A stretch of DNA of 64,000 bases from Vermamoeba vermiformis (lineage: Eukaryota > Tubulinea > Echinamoebida): assembly GCA_045837725.1 (NCBI GenBank), contig JBEWZL010000276.1, forward strand, positions 248,001-312,000, given 5' to 3'. The notes beneath the pieces are model-generated. The model was not told where the DNA came from and made no database searches. It was given only the letters and a program-made list of their open reading frames with translations. Shown here piece after piece: positions 36,118 through 47,905 of this stretch (position 1 is the first letter of the stretch; each line of letters begins with the position of its first letter). The position numbers and the translations under genes were made by a program.

Positions 36118-39100
36118 TCAATCACTGGCGCAGTCAACTGCAGCGCTGCTTTGCAATGTGCACTGTACGACACGTTAGCTATGCACAACACACTAGCCAG
36201 GGCTACTTACAAGAAGGCAATGATAATGTCGAGCAGTTCGTTGTCCCTGTCCGCAGTGTAGCCAGCAGCGAATATCGAGTCCATAAAGTGCTCGGCATCG
36301 TTGAAGCAGGCCAACAGCTCGATCAGCACTGCTTGCAAGTACGCTTGGTCTGACGTCTTGGCCAGCACGGGCAAATAGGGCGCAATGGACTTGACGAGCA
36401 ACAGCAAGTGTGCCACCGAATTGATGGGCTGATTGGCGCGTTGACTCATCGGATCCACATCGCGAATCTGGCGCAGAATAGTGACGTAATTGAGCAGTGT
36501 GTCGGGACTGGCTAGACTGTAGTAGGAGTGCACTAGCCACAACAGCCGCTCTTCAGTGGTGCCAGCACTCATCGACACCGTGGCCAGATTTGACACGGTG
36601 CCATCGCTGTGTGCCACTGAACTGTGGGCGGGCACCAGAAATGTCACGTGATCAATGCTCGAGGCCTCTTGCCACCGCCAGGCCCACGAGCAGCCATTCA
36701 ACAGCGAGTCACGTATCGAGCGGTGATAGAGCACTAACTGTCGCTCGAATTCGTCTTGAAATGCGCGAGGCAAGAGCGCGAACAACTTGCCGAGCTGTTT
36801 GGGCCACTGCACGAGCTGTTGCGGCGTGAATATCCACAGCGGCGTGCGAGGGTTGGCGGCATTGGTGACTGCCATCAGCTCAATGGCTGCGCAGGTGTAC
36901 TGGTGCTGCACTGTGTTCACACCACCGAGCTCTTCGAATGCACTCCAAATAGAGGCCTCAGCGCCCTGGTCGATGATGTGCAGTGTGGCGAGCAGATCGT
37001 TGAAGTACTGCTCGGTGAGATCGATCTCGGACATGTTTTGCAAGAACTGGTGCAGCAAATGGGACGTGAAGGACACTTTGGATTGCACTGCGCATGACAC
37101 GTGTCAAACAAGCACTTGCACGGCATGAGCACTTACCTAAGAGCTGGAAGAAGATCAATTTGCCACTCGTGTCCGGTCTGACCGAGCTGAATGCAGGGGC
37201 CTCGTAATAATAGAACAGTGTCTCGTACAAGAAGGTGAGTGCTGCAGGATGATAGCGGTACAGTGTGCTGTAGTACTCCATCAGATAGTTGAGGAAGTCT
37301 GTCTGATCCACTTCGATCAAGCGACCAATCAGATAGTCCAGCACGGGCAGCAGATTCAAGTACGTGTTGCTGTAGTAGCTGCTCAGCGGTGTGTTGGTCG
37401 CCGTGCGCACATAACGGCCTGGGAACTTGGCCAAGAACTCGCGCAGCTTGTGCGGCTCATCTTCGCGCCAGTGATCGACATTGGGCTGCAGTGCAATGAA
37501 TGCGTCGCGACAGGCGAGAATGGTGGGCTCCTTGCACAACAAGTACTCGATGAGCTGAATGGCCGTGTTGAATCGATTCACTGCGGCATTGTGCTGCGTG
37601 TCCAGGGCACGGGGCAGCACGAGACTGTCAGCGAGGGCCAGCAGCACGGTGTGCAGTGACAGCACCGCGTGGTCCCAGATCAAGTGTCCCAACTTCTGCG
37701 CCGTGAGCTCCAACTGCTCAGCATTCACCTCGCCACTCGCGAACTGTTCGGCAGTGAGTGTGTCGAGCACGTAGTCCACGAGCCAGTAGCTCAACTTGCT
37801 CCAGCGCTGCGGGGTGATGGTGTGCATGAGCTCATTCACGTGCAGCTTGTTGAGCAGCAGCACCGTGGCGGGGGTGATCACTGGATGTGCGCGCAGTAGG
37901 ATGGGCAACAAATAGAGCTGCTTCTCTTCCTTGCTGAAGTACTCGCGCAGTTGTGTCTCGTTCAGACTCATCACGAGGCGCAGCTCTTCATTCACGCGAT
38001 CACTGTTGGTGGGCAGATAGACACGTGCCTTGTCCTGGTAGAAGGACTGCACCACTTTGGGGAACAGCGCACTGGTCTCCACGGGCCACACGTGTCCAGT
38101 GAGTTGGTGCAGCTGCGTCAGATGTGCGTGCAGTTCAGACACGTGTTGCATGTCACGCAGTCCGCGCAGCTTGATGGTGCGAGCCAATGCGAGGGTGAGC
38201 ATGCGATTGACTGGCTCGCCGTAGTCCTGACGCGTGTCATCGAGGGGCTCGGGCACAGAGACCATCTCGTGCTTCTTCTTAAAGTAGTACGGGTCGTGGA
38301 GATGCATCGCAAGACGCAGTGCGAGTGACTGCAAGCTGTCGTAGATCTGTGCGTGCGTGGTGAGTGCGAGATGACGCAGCACGTGATTGAGCAAGTGATC
38401 GTGCATGTCCTGACTGAGCATGAAGCGGTACAAGCGGTGCGTGAACAGCTCGGTCAACATGTGCAGCCGCGCCTGTTCAGCCTTGTAGTAGTGTTCGAGC
38501 AGTGTCTGGTGGCTCTGCGCGGGCAAGTAGTACACGAGTCGCACGTACGTCTCCAGCGCACTCAGCGGCACTGAATCGAGCTGCGCATTGCCCAGCGTGC
38601 CCTCGAGCAGGTGAATCAGTCTGTAGCGACATCGCAGCGCGAGTGTGGCGAGAAATGCAGTGGAGTAGAGCATGGCCGGCAGCGTGGCGGTGGGTGGCGA
38701 GTAGGTGGTGACATTGGCGGGCAGTTGCGCGAGGACAGAGCGCAGTGCAGTCTGGTGGTGCTCGGTGTCGATCTTCAAGTTGTTCTCGAACAGATTGAAC
38801 ACTTGTTGAAAGCCCTGCGAGCTGAAGGCGCAGATCTTGTTCTGCAGCGTGACATCGATCTTGCGGAAGTTGCCAGACTGCTTGATGTCTTGAAACAGCT
38901 GCTTGTAGAGCTCGCTGATGTGATGAATGTGCTTCTCAATCTGTTTGTGGCTGTGCTTCTTGATCTCGGCATTCAGCGCGGCACTTGGTCTGCCCCACAG
39001 CCAGCACAGCGGCACTTCACGCGGCTCAAACAGCACGCCGTCCTCGCACTGCTTCTCGTTGAAGAACTTGATCGTCGCACTCATCAGCGCACTGATCGTG

Positions 39101-39678
39101 TCGTGCGTGGAGAGTGTCTTCATCTTGTCCAACAGCGTGCACTGGCCGATGATCCAGATCACCGCATTGTCCTGCACGCCGCGGCGGAGAATGCGCTTGG
39201 CGAGCTTGTCAATGTCAATCAGTCCTGCCTCCACGCCGTGAAACACAATGTCGCCCAAGTACTGCCACTGTCCCCACCACGCCTCCCACTGGAAGTCGAG
39301 ACTCGTGCGGCCCTTGTCATCGCCGCTCACACTCGCGACCACTTGCGGAATGCGCGTCAGTTGCACGATCCGATCTGCCAGGGCCTCGCTCACAGCGTCA
39401 TCGCCCAGTGTTGCCAGTATCTCGCGCTGACGAGGACCCCACGCCCCACCATAGCCACCCTGTGCCAGTACGCGCTGGGCGTGCACTCGGCGTTGTGTCA
39501 CATGCCGCTGCTTCGCCCGCGCTTGGGCACGCAGTTCTACTTGTTCGGGGCTGAGTGTACCGTCTTGCAGCCACCCTTTCCAAAAGTACTTCCATTGCAC
39601 GCCTGTGTAACCGTCTTGATTCACTGTAGTCTCCCACAGCATGGAGCTACGATCACCGTCCGTATTCATCTGCTGCAT
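36118..39678 (-). CDS. MED23: Mediator complex subunit 23 (MED23)
   Basis: Tail-module subunit of Mediator, linking activators to RNA polymerase II. The first exon is unusually long for this window (about 39678 to 37136, some 848 residues). ATG at 39678-39676 (MQQMNTDGDRSSM); the reading frame upstream has no earlier ATG. The C-terminal half aligns with animal MED23: VLSLHTVLLALADSLVLPRA, EPHKLREFLAKFPGRYV, PLSSYYSNTYLNLLPVLDYL then IGRLIEV, LYRYHPAALTFLYETLFYYY, and in exon 2 TCAAIELMAVTNAANPRTPL, EERLLWLVHSYYSL and SVAHLLLLVKSIAPYLPVLA. A short last exon probably ends with FSAAVDCASD and TGA at 36120-36118. Two introns only; the first carries an exact TGACACGTGTCA at 37095-37106. About 1,170 residues, slightly shorter than the human protein. 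Confidence 0.85.
37095..37106. repeat. Palindrome TGACACGTGTCA, MED23 intron copy
   Basis: Exact copy within the intron joining MED23 exons 1 and 2. Confidence 0.7.
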
Positions 39679-40509
39679 GGTCAATTTATTGGATTTTTTG
39701 ATAATTATTATGACAATTATTTATTTTATTGGCCTACTCGTTATGAAGCGCTGATTATTAATTATTGTTGTATGCACTTTATAGAACTTTGTACCTGCTT
39801 AAATATCTTATGCGCGGAACATGAGACTGGTCGATGGGTGTGTTGTGTCAAGACAAAATTGATAAACACTAGTTTGTTTTTGATTGACAAGCACAAATCG
39901 CCACAGCCATGAGGTCATCGAGTACGCAGCAAAATACCAGTATTTATTTGCGGAAGATACCCTGACACATGCACACACTCTCACTAGATCCAATTGGGAC
40001 TTTGATTGCGCAATCATTGGCGTCCGATCGGTAAACAACTACAAAAAATTTTGTTTTGATAAATACAATTATAAGTATTTAAGCCTCTAATTCGTAGCTT
40101 ATTTAGAATTTTATGCGTTTTTTATTTTATTTTTATTTATTTTTGGTTTTATTGTCTCGATTTTGGTTTCATTGTAATTATACGCAGAGTGCTAATTTTT
40201 CTATAATTCAAAACTACTTGTTCATTTTATTCTCTAAGACCTTACGTTCGTTGATTATGTTTCGTTGCAGCTATTATCGCGGTCCTATTTTATTGTACTA
40301 GGCTTAGCTGAGCTCTAGCGAGCGGTTGACAATTAGAGCCGCACTATTCGATGCCATTCCACGCACCATTTAATGCCACACTGGTCAGTTGACGTGCGTA
40401 AGAAAGTGAAGCCTGAACTATTTTTAGACGCGTTACGCACTCAGATTGATTTACGCAACATACTTAATCTTGCAGCCATATACCTCGCTAACACACATCA
40501 TAAAGAGCA
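39679..40509. promoter_or_regulatory. Divergent upstream region, MED23 / cytochrome P450
   Basis: About 830 bp, the longest gene-free stretch outside the CpG-poor block. Strongly AT-rich with T-runs at 40110-40230. No convincing exon, repeat or RNA gene seen. Confidence 0.45.
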
Positions 40510-42265
40510 ATGTGGCTATTAGTAGCATCAGCACTTCTAGTTGTGGTGCTAGTGCGCTGTCTCAAGCCCAATACAGGCCCACTCGCGCACTTCAAAGGCA
40601 TCTCTGTGTGGGAGGTCTTCGTGCTCAAGAACATCCATCCGCGCGTGACAGCGCTGCGACAGGAACACTTGGTCTGCATGCACACACCTGCCTTCTCTGC
40701 ACTCTTAGCGACCACTCCTGAAGCTGCCAAGGTACGTGCACACTCCTTCGTGCGTGGATCTAATGCTCAGCTCGCAGTTTGTATTATCAGATACGACGAG
40801 CTTTCCAAAGACTACGCGAAAGATGTTCCCTAAACAAGACGACTACTTGCTCTTCGACAAAAATATTCTCGTCGACAACGGCGATAAGTGGCGGTAAGTT
40901 AGCTTGACTCTAGTGTGTCATATTTAGGCTCAATCGTACATACTATAGAAAATATCGTAACACTCTCTCACCGCCATTCCATTTTGATGCGGTCAAACAG
41001 TGGATCCCGCACTTCCACCAACTCACGCTGGAGCTCATCCAACACTGGCTGCCCTTGGTGTCGCGCAACGAGTCCATTGACATATCGCGCTGGCTGCCTT
41101 TGTTCACTTTCGATGTGCTGGGCACCACTGTGTTGGGCAGATCTTTCGATGCGATGAAAGGCAGGGGCGACAAAGAGTTGACTGCGCTCTCCGTGCTATT
41201 GCAGAGTGGTGTTCGACCTTCAATTATGGTCATGGCACTGGTAAGCATAGGCGTTTGCATATATAGCTTGACATCTCGTATTTGTAGCTGGAGAAATTAA
41301 CGGGTATTACCTTATTGAACGACGTGTATCGCAATCTGGACATTTTGGACAAATTCTTCATCGAGATCATCAACGTACGTGCTTATATATGTTATGTACA
41401 CTGACGGCAATGCGTCTAATAATGGGCTAGTCTCGCAAAAACAAGCAGACAAACAACGGAACATTTGACTTGATTGACGTCATGGTGCGTGCTCACGATC
41501 CAACTTGGAGTGATCACGAGGCAAGTAGCGCGTTAGTGCCACACCAGTACTCAGCCCTCATTTCATCAGCTCGTGTCCAATGCGCTCATCATGTTCGTAG
41601 CAGGCCATGAAACTACATCTTCGGCATTGACTTGGTTGTTCTACCACTTGGCGCAGAACAAAGGTGTGCAAGACAAAGCCATCGATAAAGTGCAACGCGT
41701 GTTGAAGGGCAGACCAGTCGATCAAGAGTCGCTGAAAGAGTTGGTCTACATGCAGCACGTCATCAAAGAGAATCTGCGCATGCAACCGCCGTTGTTGATG
41801 GCTTCGATGCGCATGGCTGAGACGGATATGATGTACGAAGGCAAGGCCATTCCCAAAGGAGTAAGTGCCGCAACGAGTGTCTTCATATATTAATTGACAG
41901 TCAACCTGCTCAGACTCGTGTTAGTGTTGATATTTACGCGATCCATCATTCACCCGAATACTGGGATCAGCCCGAAGAATTCAATCCCGATCGATTCAAC
42001 AAGCCCACGGTGCCCTTCAGCTACCTACCCTTCTCACTCAAGTCACGTGCTTGGTAAGGCGCTATTCTATCTCACGCGTTAACTGACGAATTGGTTCCCC
42101 TGAAGCCTCGGAAATCAGTTCTCATTGGTGGAACAAGCGGTGTTCTTTGCGACCTTCCTGCAGCACTACAAAGTGAATGACATTCGCGCATTTCATCCTT
42201 ATGTGGGCAATCACCCAGCCTTCAATCAGCCAAAAGAACTCAAAGTCAGCTTGATGCAAGTGTAA
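40510..42265 (+). CDS. Cytochrome P450 monooxygenase, ER-anchored
   Basis: About 470 residues. ATG at 40510; WLLVASALLVVVLVRCL is the N-terminal membrane anchor. Then HFKGISVWEVFVLKNIHP, FPKQDDYLLFDKNILVDNGD followed by KWRKYRNTLSPPFHFDAVKQ (helix C W-R-x-x-R). The oxygen-binding I helix is FVAGHETTSSALTWLFYHLA. The K-helix E-x-x-R is VIKENLRMQPP. The PERF-like loop is EEFNPDRFN. The heme-cysteine loop, split by an intron, reads PFSLKSRACLGNQFSLVEQA. The usual F-x-x-G-x-R-x-C-x-G has Lys in place of the first Gly. About ten introns. The general layout is that of the CYP3/CYP4-type microsomal clade; no subfamily or substrate can be assigned. AATAAA at 42269-42274 right after the stop. Convergent with PWP2. 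Confidence 0.9.
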
Positions 42266-42268
42266 CGG

Positions 42269-42274
42269 AAATAA
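42269..42274 (+). terminator. Poly(A) signal AATAAA of the P450 gene
   Basis: AATAAA begins 4 bp after the P450 stop codon, so the 3' UTR is likely very short. Confidence 0.55.
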
Positions 42275-42407
42275 ATACAACACAACGGGTAGATTTTCAT
42301 TGGGAATCCTATTGTCAAAAATCAACTACATCTACTGGTTTGAAATCTGGAGCTTGTAGATGCATTCAATGTACATTTATTATTTGGTGTTAAGCTACAT
42401 GACGGCA

Positions 42408-45400
42408 CTAATACCAGCCAGGGAGTTGTTCGCGGCCTTCTTGCAGCTCTTCTTCAATTTCCATACCCGACACATCCGCTAGGGGCTCACGAGCAACAGC
42501 GAGGGGTGCGTATTGTTCTTGACGCGGCATATTGTTCAAGTAACTCAACATGTATCTGTTCTCATCGCACAGCTTGGCAAGGTCCTCTTGCTGCTTGAGA
42601 ATGGTCTTCTGCAGTGCGCGGAATGTCGTCATGAGTGCTGGTGCGTGCTCCTTCAAGTAGCTGCCGTGCTTGTTGAACAGGTGCTTGATCCACATCAAGT
42701 GGTACTCGAGATGTGGCGAGCGATCTGTTTGACTGGCAATGAAGTCCATCAAGCGTTGCAAGTAGTTCGGATGAATGTCTGCAGCAATGAACTGCACTTG
42801 ATCTGCGGGGATGTGCTCGTACACGCGTGCAATCAAGTGTTGTTCGTTCAGTCGCAAACTCATCTGTACAAAGGTGAGTACATACACTACTATTAGGTAA
42901 TATTATCGGATACATACGATGAGTGCTTTGAGATAGAGCTTTTGTTTGAGTGTCTTGAGTATGTTGTCCGGGGTGACATCGACATCGAGTTGATAGGGAT
43001 CGAACATGTACTGCTCGTCCAGCGAGTATATGAGCAGTCCCTCGGTGCTGATGCAGGACCACTGTCGACCAGTGGGTGAGAAGCGCACACATCTGGTGCG
43101 GATCACTGGTCGCTTCTTCTTGTTGCTGTAGTAGCCGCTCTGCACACCAGGCAAGGCACGGTCATTGGCGAGATCGTGCTCGTCTTCTTCTTCGTCCTCG
43201 CTGTCGTGATCGATCATGTCCATGGGTCCTGCTTCCGAGAGGTCCTTGCTGTTGAGGTAGTCGAGGATGCCGTCCAGCGAGCGGTTGTGACTGATTTGGA
43301 ACTTCTTCAGCAGCAGTCGTTGTGCTACGTCGTAGATGATCACGTAGCGACTGTTGCCACCTGCGATGATGCACCGTCCATCCGACGAATAGGCGACACT
43401 AGTGAAGTACGAATTGGCCATGGTGGTGTTGTAGGTGCGCGTGCGAATGACGCGGCCAGCCTGAATGTCTTTGCGGCCCTCAATCAGGCCATTCATCTGA
43501 TGCTCCTCGCAGTTCCAGAACAAGAGCTGCCCGTTCAGAGTGGAGATGCACACCTCTTTGCCGTCAGGTCTCCACGTGACATCGAGCACATCCGAGCCGC
43601 AGCTGACCTGTTCTGATTCACCGCCCTGGGTGATGGACCACAAGCGCACGGTCTGATCCCAACTGGCGGACACGAGCTCGGGGATGATGACACCTTGACT
43701 GCGCAGCGAGTGCACGGAGAGATCGACATTGAGATTGGTGATGTACTGATTCCACTTGAGCTGCACCACTGGTCCTTGATGGCCGTGCAGCACATCGAGC
43801 AGTCGACCGCTGTTCAGTGCCCAAATGTAGATCGAATAGCCATCTGAATCGCTGATCGAGCCTGCAGCCACGAGTTCACCTGAGGGGTCAATCGAGACAC
43901 ATCCGAACTGCACTGGCTGCGGTGACGTCATCACTCGGAAGTTGCGGTAGCGAATCAGATCAAAGGCGCGCACGGTGCCGTCCACACTGCAGCTGACCAA
44001 CACTTGACCCTTCGGCGAGAACTCCACGCCTGTAATCGCACCCGTGTGTTCTGCACGCACGGCGATTAGTACGAGACACCAATATACTGCAGTCAGAGCG
44101 CGTATACACACCTTTGAATGTGACGAAGCAGAAGCCAGTCGAGGCATTCCAGACCTTCAACTTGGCGTCTTGCCCTCCCGTTGCAATGTACTGCCCCTCA
44201 GGCGAATAGGCGAGTGTGTTCATATCGAAGTAGTGGCCCTGCTGCTTCAGGATATCTATCAACACGCGTCAGTGCACCGCGCCACTAGCCAGCACTGACA
44301 GTACTTACAGCGCTCACTCTGCCACTCCCACACGAGCACTTGACCGTACTGCGACACACCGAATGCGAGCCACTCGCCCGTGTTGTTGATCGTCACCGTG
44401 TTGATCTTGCGCTGCGAGATATTCAAGCGTTGGATGTTGCGGAACTCGGGCATTTCGTACAGACCAAACACTCTGTTTGACACGTGTCAGCGGTGCACTA
44501 CTACTCGGTCAACGCGGAGACGGTGAGTGACATACCCGTTGTCAAATCCGACCACCAACAGACCAGTCTTCTTGTGGAACTGCGCCGAGTACAGCTTGGC
44601 GTACTGCTGCATGAAGAAGTGTTTGCTGTCCAACTTCCACCTGCCATATTTGTACAAGACACCATCCTGATCACTCTGCTCGTGCTCTGGTTGTTCGTCA
44701 TTCAATATGTACTTCCACACGAATAGCGCGCCATCGCGAGAGATGGAGTAGATCTGCGCGTCAAATACTGCATTAGCATTGCTCGAGGACGTGTTCGAGT
44801 ACATACCGTGTCGTCTGTCTTGTCGAAATAACAGCCTACAATCACATCTTTGTGCCCGCTCAGTGTAGCTGGCATGTACCCCTGCGAGTGCTGTCAACAC
44901 CGACTATCAGAGTATCAACTACGCGTACCTTGAATGGCTTCACTGCCTGCACACGCACCATCATGTCGCGAGATCCGTAGCAGATGAACTTGGAGTCGCT
45001 CGACCAGTCCAGGCACGTGATGCGATCGAAGGCTGGCTGATAGTCGCGCACACGTGTCAGCGGCGCGAAGGCGAGGGAAGTGAAGTGAATGGCAGCCCCC
45101 GATGCAGTGTTGAGCTGCGGTGCGCGCCACACTTCGAGTGTTCTGCCAGCACCCACTGCGAGCAGCGAACTGTCGGGACTGAACACGGCGGATTTGACCT
45201 TGCTCTTGAAGTCAAAGGATGACACGATCACTGAACGGTGGTAGTTGACTAACAGTGCTTTGCCATCTGAGAAGTGTTAGAAATACTGCTGGAGGTAATA
45301 TTAGAATTTATTTTTACCTTCGTCGATCGTGATCAGCAGACTCGCATCGGGGGAAATAGCGAATGTAGCAATGTTCTTGGTCGAATTAAATGGCAATGTG

Positions 45401-45789
45401 TTGGAGGAGTGACTGTATAATATTAGTAAGCATTGTAACTAAGAAAACAGAGAAATAACAATTTCTAGATCCGATCCAGATGGGATCTGACAGTTAATTT
45501 ATTATCCAAACGATACAAAAAAATTGTTTTCATTTTATCATAATACATTCGATAAATGACAATTATATGGCTTATAAATATTATTTGATAATTTACTTAC
45601 TTGACAAGATCGCAAACAGTGATACGATTGCCAATGGGGCTCAAGAGTGAATTGCCATCGGGTGAAAATGCGATGGGTCCTTGTTTGTAGACCACACCAC
45701 AGAGGTTTGAAAACTAATGCAACGGATTGTTAATGGGAACACTCGGCAGATCACGATCCACGCTGACTTACTTTAAAATTGACTTTCAT
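42408..45789 (-). CDS. PWP2: Periodic tryptophan protein 2 (PWP2, UTP1), small-subunit processome
   Basis: Nucleolar WD40 protein of the UTP-B complex, needed for early 18S rRNA processing. The first exon MKVNF (ATG 45789-45787) joins KFSNLCGVVYKQGPIAFSPD, close to the animal N-terminus. Two WD40 propellers follow: NRITVCDLVNHSSNTLPF, FKSKVKSAVFSPDSSLLAVG, ITCLDWSSDSKFICYGSRDM, TINNTGEWLAFGVSQYGQVL then VWEWQSERYILKQQGHYFDM, YSPEGQYIATGGQDAKLKVW, DGTVRAFDLIRYRNFRVMTS, GRLLDVLHGHQGPVVQLKW and RSLDGILDYLNSKDLSEAG. The C-terminal Utp12 helical domain reads ALIMSLRLNEQHLIARVYEH and LEYHLMWIKHLFNKHGSYLK, and the acidic tail ends LPGWY. About 900 residues, ten or so introns, one with an exact TGACACGTGTCA (44478-44489). 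Identity is very secure. Confidence 0.96.
44478..44489. repeat. Palindrome TGACACGTGTCA, PWP2 intron copy
   Basis: Exact copy within a PWP2 intron of about 60 nt. Confidence 0.7.
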
Positions 45790-45980
45790 TGAGTTGAGGG
45801 CGAGCACGAAACAAAGCTGAGGTGCAATGCACAAGCCCCGTAGACGCGTAAACGGTGTTTCCAACTGAAAATCACGTGATGTTAGCACGTGGTCGTGAAA
45901 AAGCGCTTTTTTTCCTGGAACATCACTTAGATATTTAAATTGAACTGCTCGCCTACCACAGCTGTACCTGCTTATTTAAT
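45790..45980. promoter_or_regulatory. Divergent promoter region, PWP2 / PNKP, with two E-boxes
   Basis: About 190 bp between start codons. It holds TCACGTGA at 45872-45879 and CACGTG again at about 45886-45891, roughly 80-100 bp from either ATG. Confidence 0.55.
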
Positions 45981-47816
45981 AATGTCTGAACAATTATTTG
46001 AAATTGTTCAATTATTGGTGGACATTCTAATCGCAGAAAAGAAGTTGAGCAGTGAAGACAAGCAGATCATCACCACAGAAGTCAGCAATCATATTTATGG
46101 CAATATTAAAACGAAATTTGGAGAAAAATTCATTGCAGCAGTAGAGTGCTTTGAAATCGAAAAGGACTTTGAGGAGTTGAGCGACAGTTGGCGCAAACTA
46201 ATTCAGTTAAAGCGCGAATTAGAGAGCGATCCTCTGTCTCTCACGCGCGATGATAGTCCTGTGAATATGCGTCAAATTCCTCTGCTGCTCAAAGACGTCA
46301 TCTCGCAACAACGTCTCAGTCAGCTGCGTGCCTTTACAGAAGCAGTGCTGCACCAACGTCTGAGCACGCAAGAACAAGTATCGCGACTCAAGGCAGCTAT
46401 TAATCGTTTGGTGCCCTTAGCGCCTTCTCCTGCCATGGTGCTCAACAGCTCAAATCTGGTCTTGGAACGCCCAGTGCAAAGACTAACAGCTCCCGCACCC
46501 ATCACCTTGCCACCTCCACAACCAGCACCGCAACGTCGAGATACCTAAGCCTACACCTGTTACAACGCAGAGTGCTCCTAGTGGCAATGTAAAGAAGATC
46601 TGCGATTCCTTGGTGTGGCAGCAGTACCACAGTGTGTATATACTTGATTCGCCTGATCTGCCTGGCAATAGCAAGATCGTTGGATTTGATATGGACTCCA
46701 CGCTGATAGAGCCCAAGAGTGGTCGCAGTAAGTAGTTGTCATACTGACTGGATCCGATCTGAATGCAATCTCTTCGTAGAATTTCCAGTGAACGAGGATG
46801 ACTGGAAGTGGCTGTTCCCTGAAGTGCCACTCAAGCTGAAAGAGCTCTACAACACCGGCCACAAGATTGTTATTTTCACTAATCAGGCTGGCATTGCAAA
46901 AGGTACTTAAAAACTGTTCACTGAACGGCTGCTTATTTCCTAATTAGGCAATCAAGACGTCAATCACCTCAAAAAGAAGATCCTCGCGATGATCAAAGAG
47001 ACACAAGTGCCGATGCAGGTCTTCATGGCCTCAGCGGACGACGAGTACCGCAAGCCCAGCACGGCGATGTGGCAGCTCATGTTGCGCGCACACAATCACG
47101 GCGTGCAGCCCGATGTGGCGCAGTGTCTCTACGTCGGCGATGCTGCTGGCAGACCAGCCACAGCCACGCGCAGCAAAGACTTCTCAGCGGGCGACAGAAA
47201 GTTCGCTTTCAATTTGAAGATTGGCTTCAAGACTGAGCGCGAATTCTTTTTGAATGTGCCCACTGAGGCCTTCGAGTGGGACACCTTCGATGTGACAGCG
47301 CTGTCGACAGCGAGCAGTGAGACACAGCCGCAAGAGAAGTACACCGTGGAGGGCCAAGAGATGGTGCTCATGGTCGGTCAGCCTGCCAGTGGCAAATCAA
47401 CCTTCACCAAGCGACACTTTGCCAGCTACGCGCGCGTCAATCAAGACACGCTGCTAAGCAAAGCCAAGTGCTGGCAAGAGGCGCGCAATCAACTCAGTGC
47501 AGGACGCAGTGTGGTGGTCGACAACACCAACCCCTCGCGCGAGGCTAGACAGGCCTATTTAGACATTGCGCGCGAGTTCAATGTGCCCGTGCGCTGCTTT
47601 GTGTTCAAAACTGACGACAAACTCGCGCAACATCTCAATGCCTTCAGAGAGCGCACGCAAGGAGTGAAGAAGATCCCAGCCATCGGCTACAACATGTTCA
47701 GGAAGTACTACGAAGAGCCAGCGATGAGCGAGGGCTTCAAAGAGATCAAGACCATTCCATTCACGCTCAAATTCGACTCGCCGCAAGAGGCTGAACTGTT
47801 CAAACAGTTTTCTTAA
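45981..47816 (+). CDS. PNKP: Polynucleotide kinase 3'-phosphatase (PNKP) with a non-FHA helical N-terminus
   Basis: DNA-end repair enzyme that removes 3'-phosphate and phosphorylates 5'-OH. The ATG is at 45981 (MSEQLFEIVQLLVDILIAEK). Residues 1-160 are predominantly helical (IPLLLKDVISQQRLSQLRAF, AVLHQRLSTQEQVSRLKAAI) and are not an FHA domain. A proline-rich linker follows. Its frame changes between about 46437 and 46550, most simply by a short intron ending CTAACAG at 46489 (for example 46438-46489). Phosphatase domain: KIVGFDMDSTLIEPKSGR (D-x-D-x-T), GHKIVIFTNQAGIAKG, KPSTAMWQLML, CLYVGDAAGRPA and DRKFAFNLKIGFKTEREFFL. Kinase domain: VLMVGQPASGKSTFTKRHFA (Walker A), VVVDNTNPSREARQAYLDIA, VRCFVFKTDDKLAQHLNAF, and the family C-terminus IPAIGYNMFRKYYEEPAMSE with IKTIPFTLKF. 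The N-terminal ORF as a separate gene remains an alternative. Convergent with DMXL, 89 bp apart. Confidence 0.85.
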
Positions 47817-47891
47817 TTGTAGAGGGGACTGCTTGCCTTGTAAATTAACTTCGAATAGTACCAGTAAACAGCTTGAGCTATTTGAAAGCAC

Positions 47892-47897
47892 TTTATT
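47892..47897 (-). terminator. Poly(A) signal AATAAA of the DMXL gene
   Basis: AATAAA on the minus strand begins about 9 bp after the DMXL stop codon (47908-47906), inside the 89-bp convergent gap with PNKP. Confidence 0.55.
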
Positions 47898-47905
47898 TGG
47901 CCGCA

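Noticed and set aside
38611-39912. 433-codon open frame on the plus strand opposite MED23
   Set aside because: MED23 homology on the minus strand is clear, and the plus frame is a low-complexity His/Gln/Val/Arg-rich mirror caused by codon bias.
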